Shown here one piece after another: positions 31,814 to 43,600 of a stretch of DNA of 64,000 nucleotides (position 1 is the stretch's first letter; each line of letters begins with the position of its first letter). The stretch comes from Brachypodium distachyon (taxonomy: Eukaryota; Streptophyta; Magnoliopsida; Poales; Poaceae). The stretch is taken from positions 67,480,355-67,544,354 of the forward strand of contig NC_016131.3 of the NCBI RefSeq assembly GCF_000005505.3. The letters are read 5' to 3'. A program made the position numbers and the translations under genes. A model generated the notes under the pieces. It was not told where the DNA came from and searched no databases. It was given only the letters and a program-made list of their open reading frames with translations.

Positions 31814-32191
31814 ATGTCGTCGTCAGTGCCGAGCTCCTCGGGCTCCAGCCAGAAGGCGATGCGGAGCAAGGAGGTGGACGGCGGCGTGGTGCTGCCTGAC
31901 CAGTTGCAGTTGCAGCTGCAGCTGCTGGCCCCAGCTTGTGCGGGCGAGCTGACTCCGGGTTGCCTCCTGCTGTTCCCTCTGGCGAGCGGGGATGTCAGGC
32001 AGCAAGGGAGCGGCGGCCCCGCGCCGGGAGTCTACATGCCTCCGCCGTCCGAGGCGGGCGTCTCGGAGGTTGAGACAGGTAGGAGGTGCCTCGAGCTCTT
32101 CCCTAGGGCGCCCGGGGACGTCAGGAACCATGCGGGCGCTGCGGCATCCAAGGACGTTTCTTGCGAAGCTGCGAAGGACAAGTCGACATGA
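31814..32191 (+). CDS. Truncated MYB paralogue lacking the DNA-binding domain, 125 aa
   Basis: Duplicate of the gene at 28615-29376. The start of R2 is still visible: parent KKTMWSEEED corresponds to QKAMRSKEVD here, with the first conserved Trp changed to Arg. After this the rest of R2 and all of R3 are replaced by a short VVLPDQLQLQLQLLAPACAG joint. The C-terminal region is kept in frame: AGELTPGCLLLFPLASGDVR, then SEVETGRRCLELFPRAPGDV. A small deletion near the end removes parental residues after MSCGAGD and gives a new stop (KDKST). Promoter, leader and 3' flank are also duplicated. The continuous frame and the conserved motif allow either a small regulatory protein without DNA binding or a recent pseudogene; sequence alone does not decide. 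Confidence 0.6.
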   Translation: MSSSVPSSSGSSQKAMRSKEVDGGVVLPDQLQLQLQLLAPACAGELTPGCLLLFPLASGDVRQQGSGGPAPGVYMPPPSEAGVSEVETGRRCLELFPRAPGDVRNHAGAAASKDVSCEAAKDKST

Positions 32192-33268
32192 TGCCGCTGC
32201 AGGCTTACCGGATGTAGATTCCAGTATCTTGCCTTTTGTTGTTCTTTCATCTACCCTTTGTTGGTCGTGGGGAATTCAGTAGTGGAGTATATCTTAATGG
32301 GAGCTCTGGATGTTGGGTTAATCAGGAACGTTTCGACGATCGATATTGTAATTTTCTTGCGTATTGGTTGAACGAAGAACATTCTGATATTTTATTATGC
32401 GGTTCCCATATTGAGAGGTCTCCTAATTTTTAGTTGGATATCAGTCGATATATTTGACCATCAGATCTTAATACAACGATAGTATGTGCGAGATGGGAGA
32501 GTGAGGATGGCTCTCATATTTTAATCCAACGACTTTTGGTATGCCAACTAAGATTTAAGATTTTTATTTAAAAATTAGACGATCGAGGAATAGTCACACC
32601 CTTTGTTATGTCTTGCTTGTAGTAATAATCAAATATGTTATGAGATTCTTGTAGTTTTCTCGGTTGTTGCTAATCACGAAAGTAATTCTTTGTAATTTGC
32701 ATGCCTTTTGATAGTCCAGAAACTCTCAACTTTCCGCAATTGTCTTCTTCAGTTCTTGCCATCTTTTATTTTTTCTTCATTGGTAAATTACGTATAAACA
32801 AAGATTCGAGGTCCGTGATTACTCTGATCTTGATGGTTGGTATGCAAGATTTGACCGTGGTAACTGCTAAGTTCATTGCGGTTTTCTGTGTTAAGTTACT
32901 TTGCTTCTATGATCGGATAGTCCATTGAAACAGGTTGTTTTGCAATGAAACAGGAGGCACGATGCTAGAACTAAGAGATAGTAATGACTAATTGCATTCA
33001 GTATTTTTAGGCCAATGACCAATCAAAAATCGGTAGAAGCACTAGAACATGAACTAAATAGTCGCAGTATGACTATGAGTGCAGTAGTAGTACTGCAGTG
33101 CCAGAGCAAAACTTAACCTTTAGTGATAAACTCTGCCTAAATCGACCTATTAATCATGACTTTCGCTCGAATTAGCAAGACAAAAATATATCGGCAGCTC
33201 GCACCATGGCAGTGATGCGTTTATAGGAGACACTCTTGGTTGTCACTGCTTCTGCTAGCACAGTGGCA
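32192..33268. other. Intergenic between truncated MYB and GAD
   Basis: The left part (to about 32930) matches the MYB downstream flank: GATTCCAGTATCTTGCC, CATCTACCCTTTGTTGGTCG, then related AT-rich units, interrupted by about 190 bp of unrelated AT-rich sequence at 32405-32600. The right part should include the GAD 3' UTR. Confidence 0.5.
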
Positions 33269-35300
33269 CTAGCAGACGCCGTTGGTCTTGTTGGCAAGCG
33301 CAAGCTTCTTCAAGGCCTCCGTCACCGACTTCTGCATCTCGAGCTCCGACTTCTTGGCGACCCCGTTCTCCACCACGACGTCCTTCTCGACGAGCGTCGC
33401 CGCAGGCAGCAGGGCCGCGGCGGCGGCGGCAGGGGGCGTGAGCTTGTTGGACGGGAGCGCGTCGAGCTGGTACATGACCTTGTCGATGTCGAGGACGAGG
33501 CGCTCGGCGAGCGTGCGGCTGAACTCCTCCCTGATGACGACGCGGAGCACCGTGACGTGCTGCGCGTCGGCCGGCATGGTGTACGCCGGCACGATCCAGC
33601 CGAAGCGGCGCAGCATGTCCGAGATCTCGAACTCGTCGTGCCGGCTGTGGTCCTTGAGCGAGAAGGCCACCAGCGGCACGCCCTCGTCCTTGGACACGAT
33701 GTTGAACCGCCCCGTCTTCTCCAGGCCTTCCTTGAGCACCATGGCGTTCTCCTGGCAGTTCTCCATGATGTTCCTGTACCCCTGCATTGCCAAATCCGTT
33801 AATTCCGTGTCAGCTCACCAGACAAATCAAATCTCCTGACCGGTTGATGTTTTGATTCATTACCTCGAAGCCGTGGCGGATGAGCTGGTAGTACTGCGCG
33901 ATGACTTGGCTGGAGCCTTTGGAGAAGTTGAGGGTGAAGGTGGGCTGGTCGGCGCCGAGGTAGTTGATGTGGAAGATGAGCTCGTCCGGCAGGTCCTCCG
34001 CGTTGCGCCAGATGCACCAGCCGATGCCGGCGTAGACGAGCCCGTACTTGTGGCCGCTCACGTTGATGCTCTTCACCCACGGCAGACGGAAGTCCCACTC
34101 CAGCTCCGGGTACAGGAACGGCGCGATGAACCCGCCGCTCGCCGCATCCACGTGGATCGGCGTGTCCCAGCTGCAGGAAAAAAATGTTAGAGCTGTGCAT
34201 TGCTCTGTTTTTGGCGAACCAGCAGAACAGAGTGGTTAATTCCCAAGCTTTGATTACGCACCCTGTCTCCTTGTTCTTCTTGTCGAGCAGGTCGTTGATG
34301 CGCTTGACGTCCTCGAACTCGCCGTTGAGCGTGGAGCCCAGGATGGCGGCGACGCAGATGGTGTTCTCGTCGACCATCTCCACCGCCTGGTCCGGGTCCA
34401 TCACGTAGTACCCCTCCCGCAGCTTCACCTCCTTCAGCTCCACCTCGAAGTACCTAGCAAACTTCTCCCAGCAAACCTACACGTACGTAATAGTCAGTCA
34501 GTCGTCACATAGAGCATCAAGAGAATGCCCGTTCCTCAATTGAGTCAATTCCAGTTCGTTTCGCTTACTTGGACGTTGGCGCCGGTGATGATGTTGGGCT
34601 TGTCAAACGGCTTGCCCTCGGCCTTGCGCTTGTTCTGCCACCTCCTCTTGAAGGCGAGCCCCGCCAGCATGATGGCCTCCGACGACCCCACCGTGCCGAC
34701 GCCCACGGCCGTCTCGGACTCGCCCAGCGGCGCGTGGAAGAGGTGCGCGATCATGTTCACGCACCGGTTCTGCAATGCCGCACGCAAAATCAAGTGTTAA
34801 CACGACAGAAAGAGTCAGAACACGCAATTTTGTCAACACGGTTCAGCTGTATCGTTGGAAGCAGCAGAGGGGTTAAATTTGTGTATATATTACCTGGAGC
34901 TCGGTGGTGACGGGGTACTCGTCCATGTCGACGTAGTTCTTGTTGATGGAGGCCATGATGAGCTTGTCACACTCGGGCTCCATCCACGTGGTGACGAACG
35001 ACGCCAGGTTCAGCCGCGGGTTGCCGTCCAGCATCAGCTCGTCGTTGATGATCTGGTACGCCGCCTCCTTCGGGATCGAGTTCTCCGGCATGCGGTACCT
35101 GCGTGCGCGCACCAATCAAAAAAAATTATACCCACCGGTCAGTTCAGTTACTAGTCGTTCAAGAACAGAACAGGCCATGAGGATCGAGGAAGAACAAGGC
35201 TACGGTGCACATGCCTTGGGAGAGACGAGCGGACGTAGCGGGAGGCGAACGTGGAGTGCACAGACATGTCGGTGTCGGAGACGGCCTTGGAGAGCACCAT
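33269..35300 (-). CDS. GAD: Glutamate decarboxylase, 6 exons, 508 aa
   Basis: Exons in transcript order: 35215-35300, 34894-35098, 34569-34769, 34262-34476, 33864-34170, 33269-33781. The PLP-dependent enzyme converts L-glutamate to GABA plus CO2 in the cytosol. Signatures are [80 protein letters not shown] and the PLP lysine in [10 protein letters not shown] (Lys277). Intron 1 starts with GC (AAG then GCATGT) and ends in AG; only this junction gives the conserved SSLPRYRMPE. Other introns are GT-AG. The C-terminal tail ([20 protein letters not shown] then ANKTNGVC) lacks the tryptophan and dense lysines of a classical plant GAD calmodulin-binding site, and an Ala-rich stretch ([13 protein letters not shown]) precedes it. 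A TATA box lies at 35459-35467. The sequence fits rice-type GAD; the paralogue number is not assigned. Confidence 0.95.
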
Positions 35301-35458
35301 GGCTGCAGCTAGCTAGCCGAACGACGGGATCGAAGGACCTGCTCAACCGGATCAGGAAAAAGGAAAAGAGCTTTTAGCTAAGCGATCCAACTCGAAGCAG
35401 ACGCAATGTGCTACTAGTTCGATTTTGGTGTGTGTTGTGGCGGAGGCAGCGGCCCGGG

Positions 35459-35467
35459 TATATATAT
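35459..35467 (-). promoter_or_regulatory. TATA box of GAD
   Basis: ATATATATA in a GC-rich setting on the minus strand, about 160 bp upstream of the start codon; implies a leader of about 130 nt. Confidence 0.65.
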
Positions 35468-36719
35468 GCGCGGCCGACGCGGGGTACGTGTAAATTTGGT
35501 AGTAGTGCTGCTAGCTAGCCATCGATGGAAAGGGAATTCTTGGGCAGGGGACAAAGGATCGAAGACCGTGCGGTGGCGCGTACGTATGCGTTCTCATCAA
35601 TGGAAAGGTCAAAGAGAGGAAAGGGCGAGTCGGGCCTGGTCCAAAGGTCCATGTACTACTTGGAGTAGTAGTACTATTCGTCTTGTGGGTTGAATACGCA
35701 AAGGAGCAGCAGGGAAAGGAAGGCAACCGAAAGCCTGGGAGGGAGGGAGGAGGAATGCACTTTCCTGCTGAACCAAAACCATTGGCAAAACAAGGTTCAC
35801 AGCGCGCGATCGAGACATACGCAGGTTCTAGCCAAGGAAATATCGCGCGGCATCGCACGCGCCGGCCCCGGCAGGATGCCTAAAACCGAGCGGCAGTCCC
35901 TTCATTTTTACCATCAAAACGGGCGTACGATCGAAGCGAAGGGGTCGTTGGTGGCGTTCGAGTCACGTCGCACGCAGAAGCAGCTGGGTGGCAAGGACCG
36001 ACCGCGTCCGGCCAGCACCGTACGTCCTGCCGACTGCCGTCCGCACCACAGGTTTTTTTCTTCCCGGGGGCCAGGCGGAAACCGCCGTCGCCAGTCGAGC
36101 CTCCCTTGCTGCGGAACGCGGCGGGCATCCCGCGCGTGTCGGCCCACGGGCTTGCCGTCCAAGGAAAGCAGGGCAGGGAGTGGTTTCCGTTCCGTGCTCC
36201 ACCCTTTCCTACCGCGCCCACCGGCTCGCGCCTTCGGGCATGACATTATGGGTGCACTGTGATGCACTCCAAAGTGCCAAACCAGAGTACCCAGCCACCC
36301 AGCCGTCCAAAACTCTAAACAGATTTGGGCTAGTTCTTTTCTTTTCTTTTTTTGAGCCCTTAACCTTGCTTGTAATTTCTTCCAGAGCTTCCCCGTAAAA
36401 AAAATTAAAAAAATCTACCAGTGCTGCAGCCTGCACGTAGCATCGCTCGCTCAAAAACGTTGCACACACTTGCACCGCCTAGGTGCACGTTTGCCTCGAG
36501 CACTATAGCAGCGGGTCAGGTCCGTCCGGTCCGCTGGTACAGAGCCGGCAGACGTGAAGCCAAAAGGAGCAAAACGGGAAAGCTCTGCCTCGTGTGCAAC
36601 TGCTCGTCGCAGCATTTTCCTTTCTTGGCTGCACCTACCGAATGATGCAAGTTTTACGATGGTTGGCGATTTTAAGAGCCGTCCAACCTAATAGATCCAA
36701 CGGTGGAGAAATAGTACTA
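35468..36719. other. GAD upstream region
   Basis: Several long open frames overlap on both strands at 35880-36270, but this follows from GC-rich composition; none reads as a known protein or has introns and promoter. I call no gene here. Confidence 0.45.
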
Positions 36720-36930
36720 AAACAAAAGTACTGAGAAGTACTGAAAAGTAACAAAATTATCGATATGCAGAAAGAGTAAGTACCAAATTATCGATATGTA
36801 GGAAGAGGAAGAGAAAGTACAGAGAAATACTGAGAAGTACTGGAAAGTAACAAAATTATCGATATGTAGGAATAGAAAGAGGAAGTACAGAAAGCACCAA
36901 AATTATCGATATGGAAAGTACTAAAACAAA
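36720..36930. repeat. Degenerate short repeats around AATTATCGATATG
   Basis: AATTATCGATATG occurs at about 36755, 36786, 36854 and 36901, alternating with AAGTACTGAGAAGTACTG-like words and AGGAAGAGGAAG. Spacing is irregular (31, 68, 47). Confidence 0.65.
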
Positions 36931-37475
36931 AATTGTCACGCAGGAAGAAAAACAAAATCCGCTTTGGATCGTGCTGGCTAGCATATGTAAAATTTGGAAG
37001 AACTTGAGATTCGTATATGCTGACCTCCATACATTACGGACCACGGCATAGGAAAAAAAATAAATCCAAATCCGTATTCCCACTCTTCTGCTACTAATTG
37101 CATGCCTTACTGCAACACAGCGAAAAGCATTACGTAATCAAGGATGCCATAACACGCACGAAACCAGCAATCGCCCGCAGGAAATTTCGGTCGTTCTTTG
37201 TGAAAAGAAAGAACACTTCAAAGGGTGTACGTGTTGACAAATTACGAGGTTCTCGATATTGTCGATGGAGTCAGAGGCAGGAAGGGACGCGGCTACTAGA
37301 CAGCAACCGAATAGAATTATTCCGTGTTTGAAACTGGGGAAGGTCCTAATAGAGCAGTTTTCCGGTTCGGCCAGTTACTACTACCTCGAATGAACATTGA
37401 CATTGGCATGCACCAGCTGCACATCTGCCTTCCCCAGTTGGGATCATGCTGATATCTTTCCTGATCTTTTATGTA
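36931..37475. other. Intergenic
   Basis: No gene or repeat recognised. Confidence 0.4.
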
Positions 37476-38586
37476 TGGCTTGCCCCTTGCCAATAAGCAA
37501 GGAATCAGAGGACTTTTTTTTATGCTATGTGTAGCTTCAACCGACCATGCATGTCGCCTCAACTTTTCACAGTTGAATCATCTCTACATGGATGATGGAT
37601 GGTGCTTCAAACTCCCTTTATGATAAAAGCTCCATAAATATTATTTTAAAAGTTTTTAAAAAACCTCTAAAAATAGCTAAAGTGATGTTCTATACATGCA
37701 TAGAATTACAACTCCAAACTCAATTGGCTTTAGCATCAGATTTTTTCTTCTTCTGATGAATAGAGATTCTTCACTGCTTAACACTATTTAATTGCATATT
37801 TTTGTTCTTAATTCTTTCGAAATGGCTTGCCCCTTGCCAATAAGCAAGGAATCAAATGACTTTTTTAATGCTATTTGTAGCTTGAACCGACCATGCATGT
37901 CGCCTCAACTTTTCTCAATTATATTTACTTGGAGAGAAAAGGGCAAAGGCCCCATTCAGTTACCGGAACGAAACAATGTTCACAGTTGAATCATCTCTAC
38001 ATGGATGGTGCTTCGAACTCCCTTTATGATAAAAACTCCATAAATATTATTTTTAAAATTTCAAACAAATCTCTAAAAATAGCTAAAGTGATGTTCTATA
38101 CATGCATAGAATTACAACTCCAAACTCAATTGGCTTTAGCATCAGATTTTTTCTTCTTCTGATGAATAGAGATTCTTCACTGCTTAACACTATTTAATTG
38201 CATATTTTTGTTCTTAATTCTTTCGAAATGGCTTGCCCCTTGCCAATAAGCAAGGAATCAAATGACTTTTTTAATGCTATTTGTAGCTTGAACCGACCAT
38301 GCATGTCGCCTCAACTTTTCTCAATTATATTTACTTGGAGAGAAAAGGGCAAAGGCCCCATTCAGTTACCGGAACGAAACAATGTTCACAGTTGAATCAT
38401 CTCTACATGGATGGTGCTTCGAACTCCCTTTATGATAAAAACTCCATAAATATTATTTTTAAAATTTCAAACAAATCTCTAAAAATAGCTAAAGTGATGT
38501 TCTATACATGCATAGAATTACAAGTCCAAACTCAATTGACTTTAGCTTTCTGATGAATAGAGATTCTTCACTGCTAAACACTATTT
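37476..38586. repeat. Tandem repeat, 406-bp unit, about three copies
   Basis: The phrase ATGGCTTGCCCCTTGCCAAT occurs at about 37475, 37822 and 38228. The second and third copies are 406 bp apart and almost identical. The first copy lacks a 60-bp segment (ATATTTACTTGGAGAGAAAA through CAAAGGCCCCATTCAG), giving a 347-bp interval. Short open frames inside are repeated with the unit and are not genes. Confidence 0.9.
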
Positions 38587-39213
38587 AATTGCATATTTTT
38601 GTTTTTAATTCCTCCGAAATGGAATTGAACTTCAATTTCAAATTTTGCACATTGCTCTACTGGAGCAGGCCAGCGGGGACCATTCAAGGTATTGTAATCT
38701 GGTGCTTGAAGCTTAAGAGGTCGTTAGCCTCAGGAAGGGAGATTGCGATTGCAAAGTTGAACGATCGCAAAATAGGGTTAGTCATGATCGATTTAGTAAA
38801 AATCCAGATGATAAGTATGAAATTAATAAGCCATTGGTGTTCAAAATGAACCAAAATATTAATTGTATTATAAGAGCATTTCTAGAATTTATACATTATT
38901 TTGGATTTCTAGGCCAAAATTTGAAATTTGAGCATTTTGATGCTTTATTTGCCCGATCGGTACTGACTTGTGGGTCTACGCAGTCAGAAATGTGGTTAAG
39001 AGCAAGCAAGCCAAAGATTTGGGCTATTAGGTACAACCAGGTCCTAGAGTGGTGGGTATGTGAAACTTCTTCAGAAAGTTACGGTAAATATGTAAACTGA
39101 TGTTGGGATCGCAATGATTGGGGTTTCGTGATGTTTACTCTATCATCTATGATGTCAACAAGAACCTTATAGAAGAAAGTAACCGAAACACAAAAAGGGC
39201 AAAACTTTTCACG
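38587..39213. other. Intergenic
   Basis: No gene. The phrases around 38940-39120 (GGGATCGCAATGATTGGGGT) are loosely repeated at 39680-39715 (AGAATCGCAACGATTGGAGT), so the surrounding 0.5 kb appears to be an old duplication. Confidence 0.4.
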
Positions 39214-39397
39214 TCACCATGCATTCTTAGCTTTCAGCTCCATCGGTTTCACAAGCACATCGGCCTTTTCATGTTAGCACACCAAGTCTATTACATAATT
39301 GAGAATCACCATGCATTCTTAGCTGTCAGCTCCATCGGTTTCACAAGCACATCGGCCTTTTCATGTTAGCACACCAAGTCTATTACATAATTGAGAA
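39214..39397. repeat. Tandem duplication, 92-bp unit
   Basis: TCACCATGCATTCTTAGCTT starts at 39214 and again at 39306; the 92-bp units differ at one or two positions. A more diverged third version (ATCATGCATTCTTTTAACTG) is at about 39900. Confidence 0.88.
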
Positions 39398-39730
39398 TCT
39401 TTTTCTGCCAGGTGGTGCACCGCCCTGAGCGGATGCGTGTGTGACTGTCTGGGCTCACAAGTCAGTGTTAAGTAGGCAACGAAATAATCGAATTGAGATG
39501 GTAAGCATGGAACTTGAAGTTAACAAGTCATTAAATATTATCCTGAAACCTTGGTCAAAATGAACATATTTTGATTGTACTGAAAATTCAAATTTGAGGC
39601 TCGGTTAAGTCGAAGGCTTGCTATGTTTAACCGTCCCTAGAGTGGTGATACAATGTGATTTTTTTCTTCCAAAAATTACGGTAAATAACATCAGAATCGC
39701 AACGATTGGAGTTACGTGACATTTAATATA

Positions 39731-39839
39731 CTCAATCCGTTCCATAATTCTTGTCTCAAATTTATCAAAAATGGATATATCTATTCCTAAAAAGTGTCTA
39801 TGTAAGATTTCGATAAAAATTATTATGGGACCGGAGGAG
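39731..39839. mobile_element. Stowaway MITE, 109 bp
   Basis: Starts CTCAATCCGTTCCATAATTC and ends TTATTATGGGACCGGAGGAG with TA at both flanks. Confidence 0.78.
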
Positions 39840-39841
39840 TA

Positions 39842-40681
39842 TGTTGGAAAAGCCGGTAGAAAAGAAACTGAAACACAAGAAAGAAAATAAAACGCACGGC
39901 ATCATGCATTCTTTTAACTGTCAGCTCCACCGGTTTCACAGGCAGAGAGAGGCCTTTCTAAAGTCTGCACTCCAAGTCTGCTACTCAAATCAAGCTCAGG
40001 CGCTGCGCCTGCGTCCACCTAGCTGCCAGGTGGTGCACCGTCCCCTGCGGCTGCGTGGTGCATCTCCCTCCTCGCCCTGCTTCCTCTTCCTGCAGTCGCG
40101 CTCTCCGGTCTCGGGATCTCCGCTCAAATCAAGCTCAGGCGCTGCGCTCTCGCAAGTGAGTAACCCGCCAAATTACCACATGCAGTTCGTCTCCGATTAT
40201 ATTTGTATGCGCTTCCTCTTTGATGCGGGGGAAGGTTTGGTTTGGGTAGGAGGTTGAGATTTGAGAACCAACCGGAGGAGTCAGTTGGCACTTGGCACAC
40301 CTGCCAAATCTGAGCTGCAGAGTTATTGATACCTGTTGTGTACCAAGTGTACTCTATATGTCTGATAATCGATGCTGTTTTTTCTTTTGCTGTCCTTATT
40401 TTCCTCATATTTTGTATGTCTCGTGGTCTGTAGCATATTAACATATTTGTGTATACTCGATTGTGAGATCAAAAGCAGTTGGAAAGAGCATCTCACCCGA
40501 TTTGCCTGTTGTTGGGGCCACTGTTTTTTAATTGCTAATTTTGGGTGCTGTGAAGCAGCATCATTGTGAGTGAGACATCCAACCTGCAGCTCCACCTTTT
40601 TGTCATGCCATCTTCTTCGTTCCTCCTCTTGCTTTCTCAGGACATCAACCTCGTTTCTTCAGGTTGCAAGAGAACAAAGTC
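39842..40681. other. Upstream region of NPF gene A
   Basis: Contains the direct repeat AAATCAAGCTCAGGCGCTGC (39987 and 40123) and a moderately GC-rich zone at 40000-40160 that may hold a transcription start or non-coding first exon. No clear TATA box. Confidence 0.4.
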
Positions 40682-43600
40682 ATGAACTCCATGGACCACT
40701 TTGACAAGAGCCCTCTGCTGGAAGGAAACAACTCCTCGCAAGAGGTTTCTGTCTCCCTCTCTCTTGCCTGTGCAATTTTTATGCGTGTTCATTTCTGCAC
40801 ATGTACTCAACCTTTGCCCGTTAGTTCATAAGCACATCCATTTTTAGACGAATTATTTCCAGCGTGTAACTATAATACTAGTATTTAGCTATTACGAACC
40901 ACCCCTCTGTTCATAGTAATTAGCCATTATGATTTCTTTAATGAACATTTCTCTACTGAATCGTATTTGCAAAATCAGATGGTGGAAACTATCATTATGG
41001 TTACTTTTGCTTTACGTGAAATGCAGAATACCGCAGAATATACAGGTGATGGATCTGTTTGTGTCAGTGGGCATCCTGCTTCCAGAAAACATACAGGGAG
41101 CTGGAAGGCCTCCTCCTTAACCATAGGTTAGTATTGCAAAATGCTGCTGTATAATTAACCTTCTATTGAGACCTGGATGGTTAAATACCTGTACACATTT
41201 AATTTTGAAGATGATATTTCATTCTGTATTCAATGCAAGATCCAACAGATAACAAACTACCTTGTTGCAGTCTGTTCATTCTGCTGTTACCTGGCCTATT
41301 CTTCAATTGGAAAAAATCTAGTCAGTTATCTCACCAAAATCCTACAAGAAACAAATTTGGCTGCTGCAAGAGATGTTGCAACTTGGCAAGGTACTAGCTA
41401 CCTCGCGCCTCTGATTGGAGCATTCATTGCTGATTCATACCTGGGAAAGTACCGGACTGCTCTGATCTCGTGCACGATTCTCATTATTGTAAGTGCTACA
41501 GATAACTCATGCCTATTAAAATTTAAATAACTAGAAAAAGTACCACTCTCTTTCTCCCCTTCTCTTATTTTTTGAAGCAAGCACTGTCAAAGGAGATCCT
41601 AGTTACACTGAAAGAGTGAAAATTTCATTTTTAGTACATGATATCTTGATGTTCCAAAGGATGAACAATGCGGGTGCCACCGGTTTCTAGAATGATGTGT
41701 TCAAATGAATGTATGTGTCGGCACATCTTATAAATATGATTTGTGAATTCAACACAACTTTTCCCCGAGCATGCTTCTAAATGCACATTATTTCGTACTA
41801 TTAGAGGGACATAAAAAATTGAGCAATGCTACAGCTCCTGAAAAAGCATAGTAACAAAGGTGGTGCCAACAAAAGAAAAGAAAAGAGCAGCTATAAAAAC
41901 TAAAAGGCCTAAGATAACAGCAACCAACCTACAGTCCTAACCAAAAAGAGAATAAGAGATCAAAGATATTTCTTCACCTTTTTTCTTCTTCTTGTATGTG
42001 CAATTAACAGTCAACACTTGAGCTCAGTTTCCTTCACATGTTTGTTTACTTTGGTTTTTCCATTCTGTTGATCTAGGGAATGATGATATTGCTTCTATCA
42101 GCAGCACTTCCATTAATTTCTATTGGTCCTCAAGCTTGGAGTGTTTGGGCAGATCCAATCTCTTCTCAGTACATCATATTCTTTGTTGGGTTGTACATGG
42201 TTGGGTTAGGGTATGGTGCACAGAGCCCTTGTGTTACATCTTTTGGAGCCGATCAATTTGACGACACTGATGAAGTGGAGAAAATAAAAAAGAGCTCTTT
42301 CTTCAACTGGCACTATTTTGCGATCAATACTGGTTCATTGATCGCAGGGACTGTAATTGTGTGGGTCCAAGAACATGAAGGTTGGCTCTGGGGTTTTACC
42401 ATTTCTACACTATTTGTGACTATAGGTATCGGTATTTTTTTCTTGGGATCCATTGTGTACAGATTTCAGAAACCTGGAGGAAGTCCCCTTGCAAGAATTT
42501 GCCAGGTTGTTGTTGCAGCTACTCGGAACTTCGATAAAGTCTTGCCATGTGATTCCTCAGCTCTTTATGAGTTTCTGGGGCAGGGTTCAGCAATCGAAGG
42601 CAGCCGGAAATTGGAACATACAACCGGACTTGAGTAATACTCTATGCTGAGATTTCAACTCTAAAGCTATAAGCTATGCATTCGTTTTTTTCCTTGCATT
42701 TCCATTCAAGTATAGTTGATTAGTTGATTTTCTAAGAATCTGTTATCTGAACTTATATTTGAATTACAAAGGGAAATATTAATAAAAATTATATGGTGGT
42801 TCAAAAGCAAGTGCCAAAATTTGTACTTCCTCCGTCCAACAAAGGATGTCTCAACTTTGACTAAATTTGCATGCATTTTATACACTAAGTCATGTCTAGA
42901 TACATCCAAATTTTGACAAACTTGAGACATCTTTTGTTGGACGGAGGGAGTACAAAATATCAAATCATTTTCCCTTCTGTTGCAGTATTCAGGGGAACTA
43001 AAGTGTCTGACCAAGTATAACTCTATAATTCGTGAGGTAGTAACATTTTCTTTCGCATTTAGGTTCTTTGATAAAGCTGCAATTGTGACATTATCAGACT
43101 GTGAATCTCCTGGCCCAAGTAATACATGGAAGATTTGTACTGTCACTCAGGTGGAGGAGTTAAAGATTCTGATCAGGATGTTCCCGATTTGGTCAGCAAT
43201 GGTACTATTCGCTGCAGTTCAGGAACACATGTTTTCAACATTTGTAGAGCAAGGGATGGTAATGGACAAACACATCGGCTCTTTTGAAATACCAGCTGCA
43301 TCCTTCCAATCTATAGATACTATTACTGTCATTATGCTGGTTCCAGTTTATGAAAGAGTCCTTGTTCCAGTATTAAGAAAATTCACTGGCAGACCGAATG
43401 GCATTACGTCACTGCAACGAATAGGGATTGGTTTATTTTTCTCCATGTCCTCAATGGTGTCAGCAGCATTGGTAGAGAATAATCGGTTGCAAATTGCACA
43501 GGCAGAAGGCTTGGTGCACCTCAAGGAAGCTGTTCCAATGAGCATCATGTGGCAAGGACCACAGTACTTCCTGCTAGGTGTAGCCGAGGTGTTCTCTAAC

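Noticed and set aside
35690..36270. Long open frames upstream of GAD
   Set aside because: Overlapping frames on both strands with biased Arg/Gly/Pro composition; nothing resembles a protein family.
37792..38395. Repeated 65-residue open frames
   Set aside because: They are identical because they sit in the 406-bp tandem repeat; no coding evidence.
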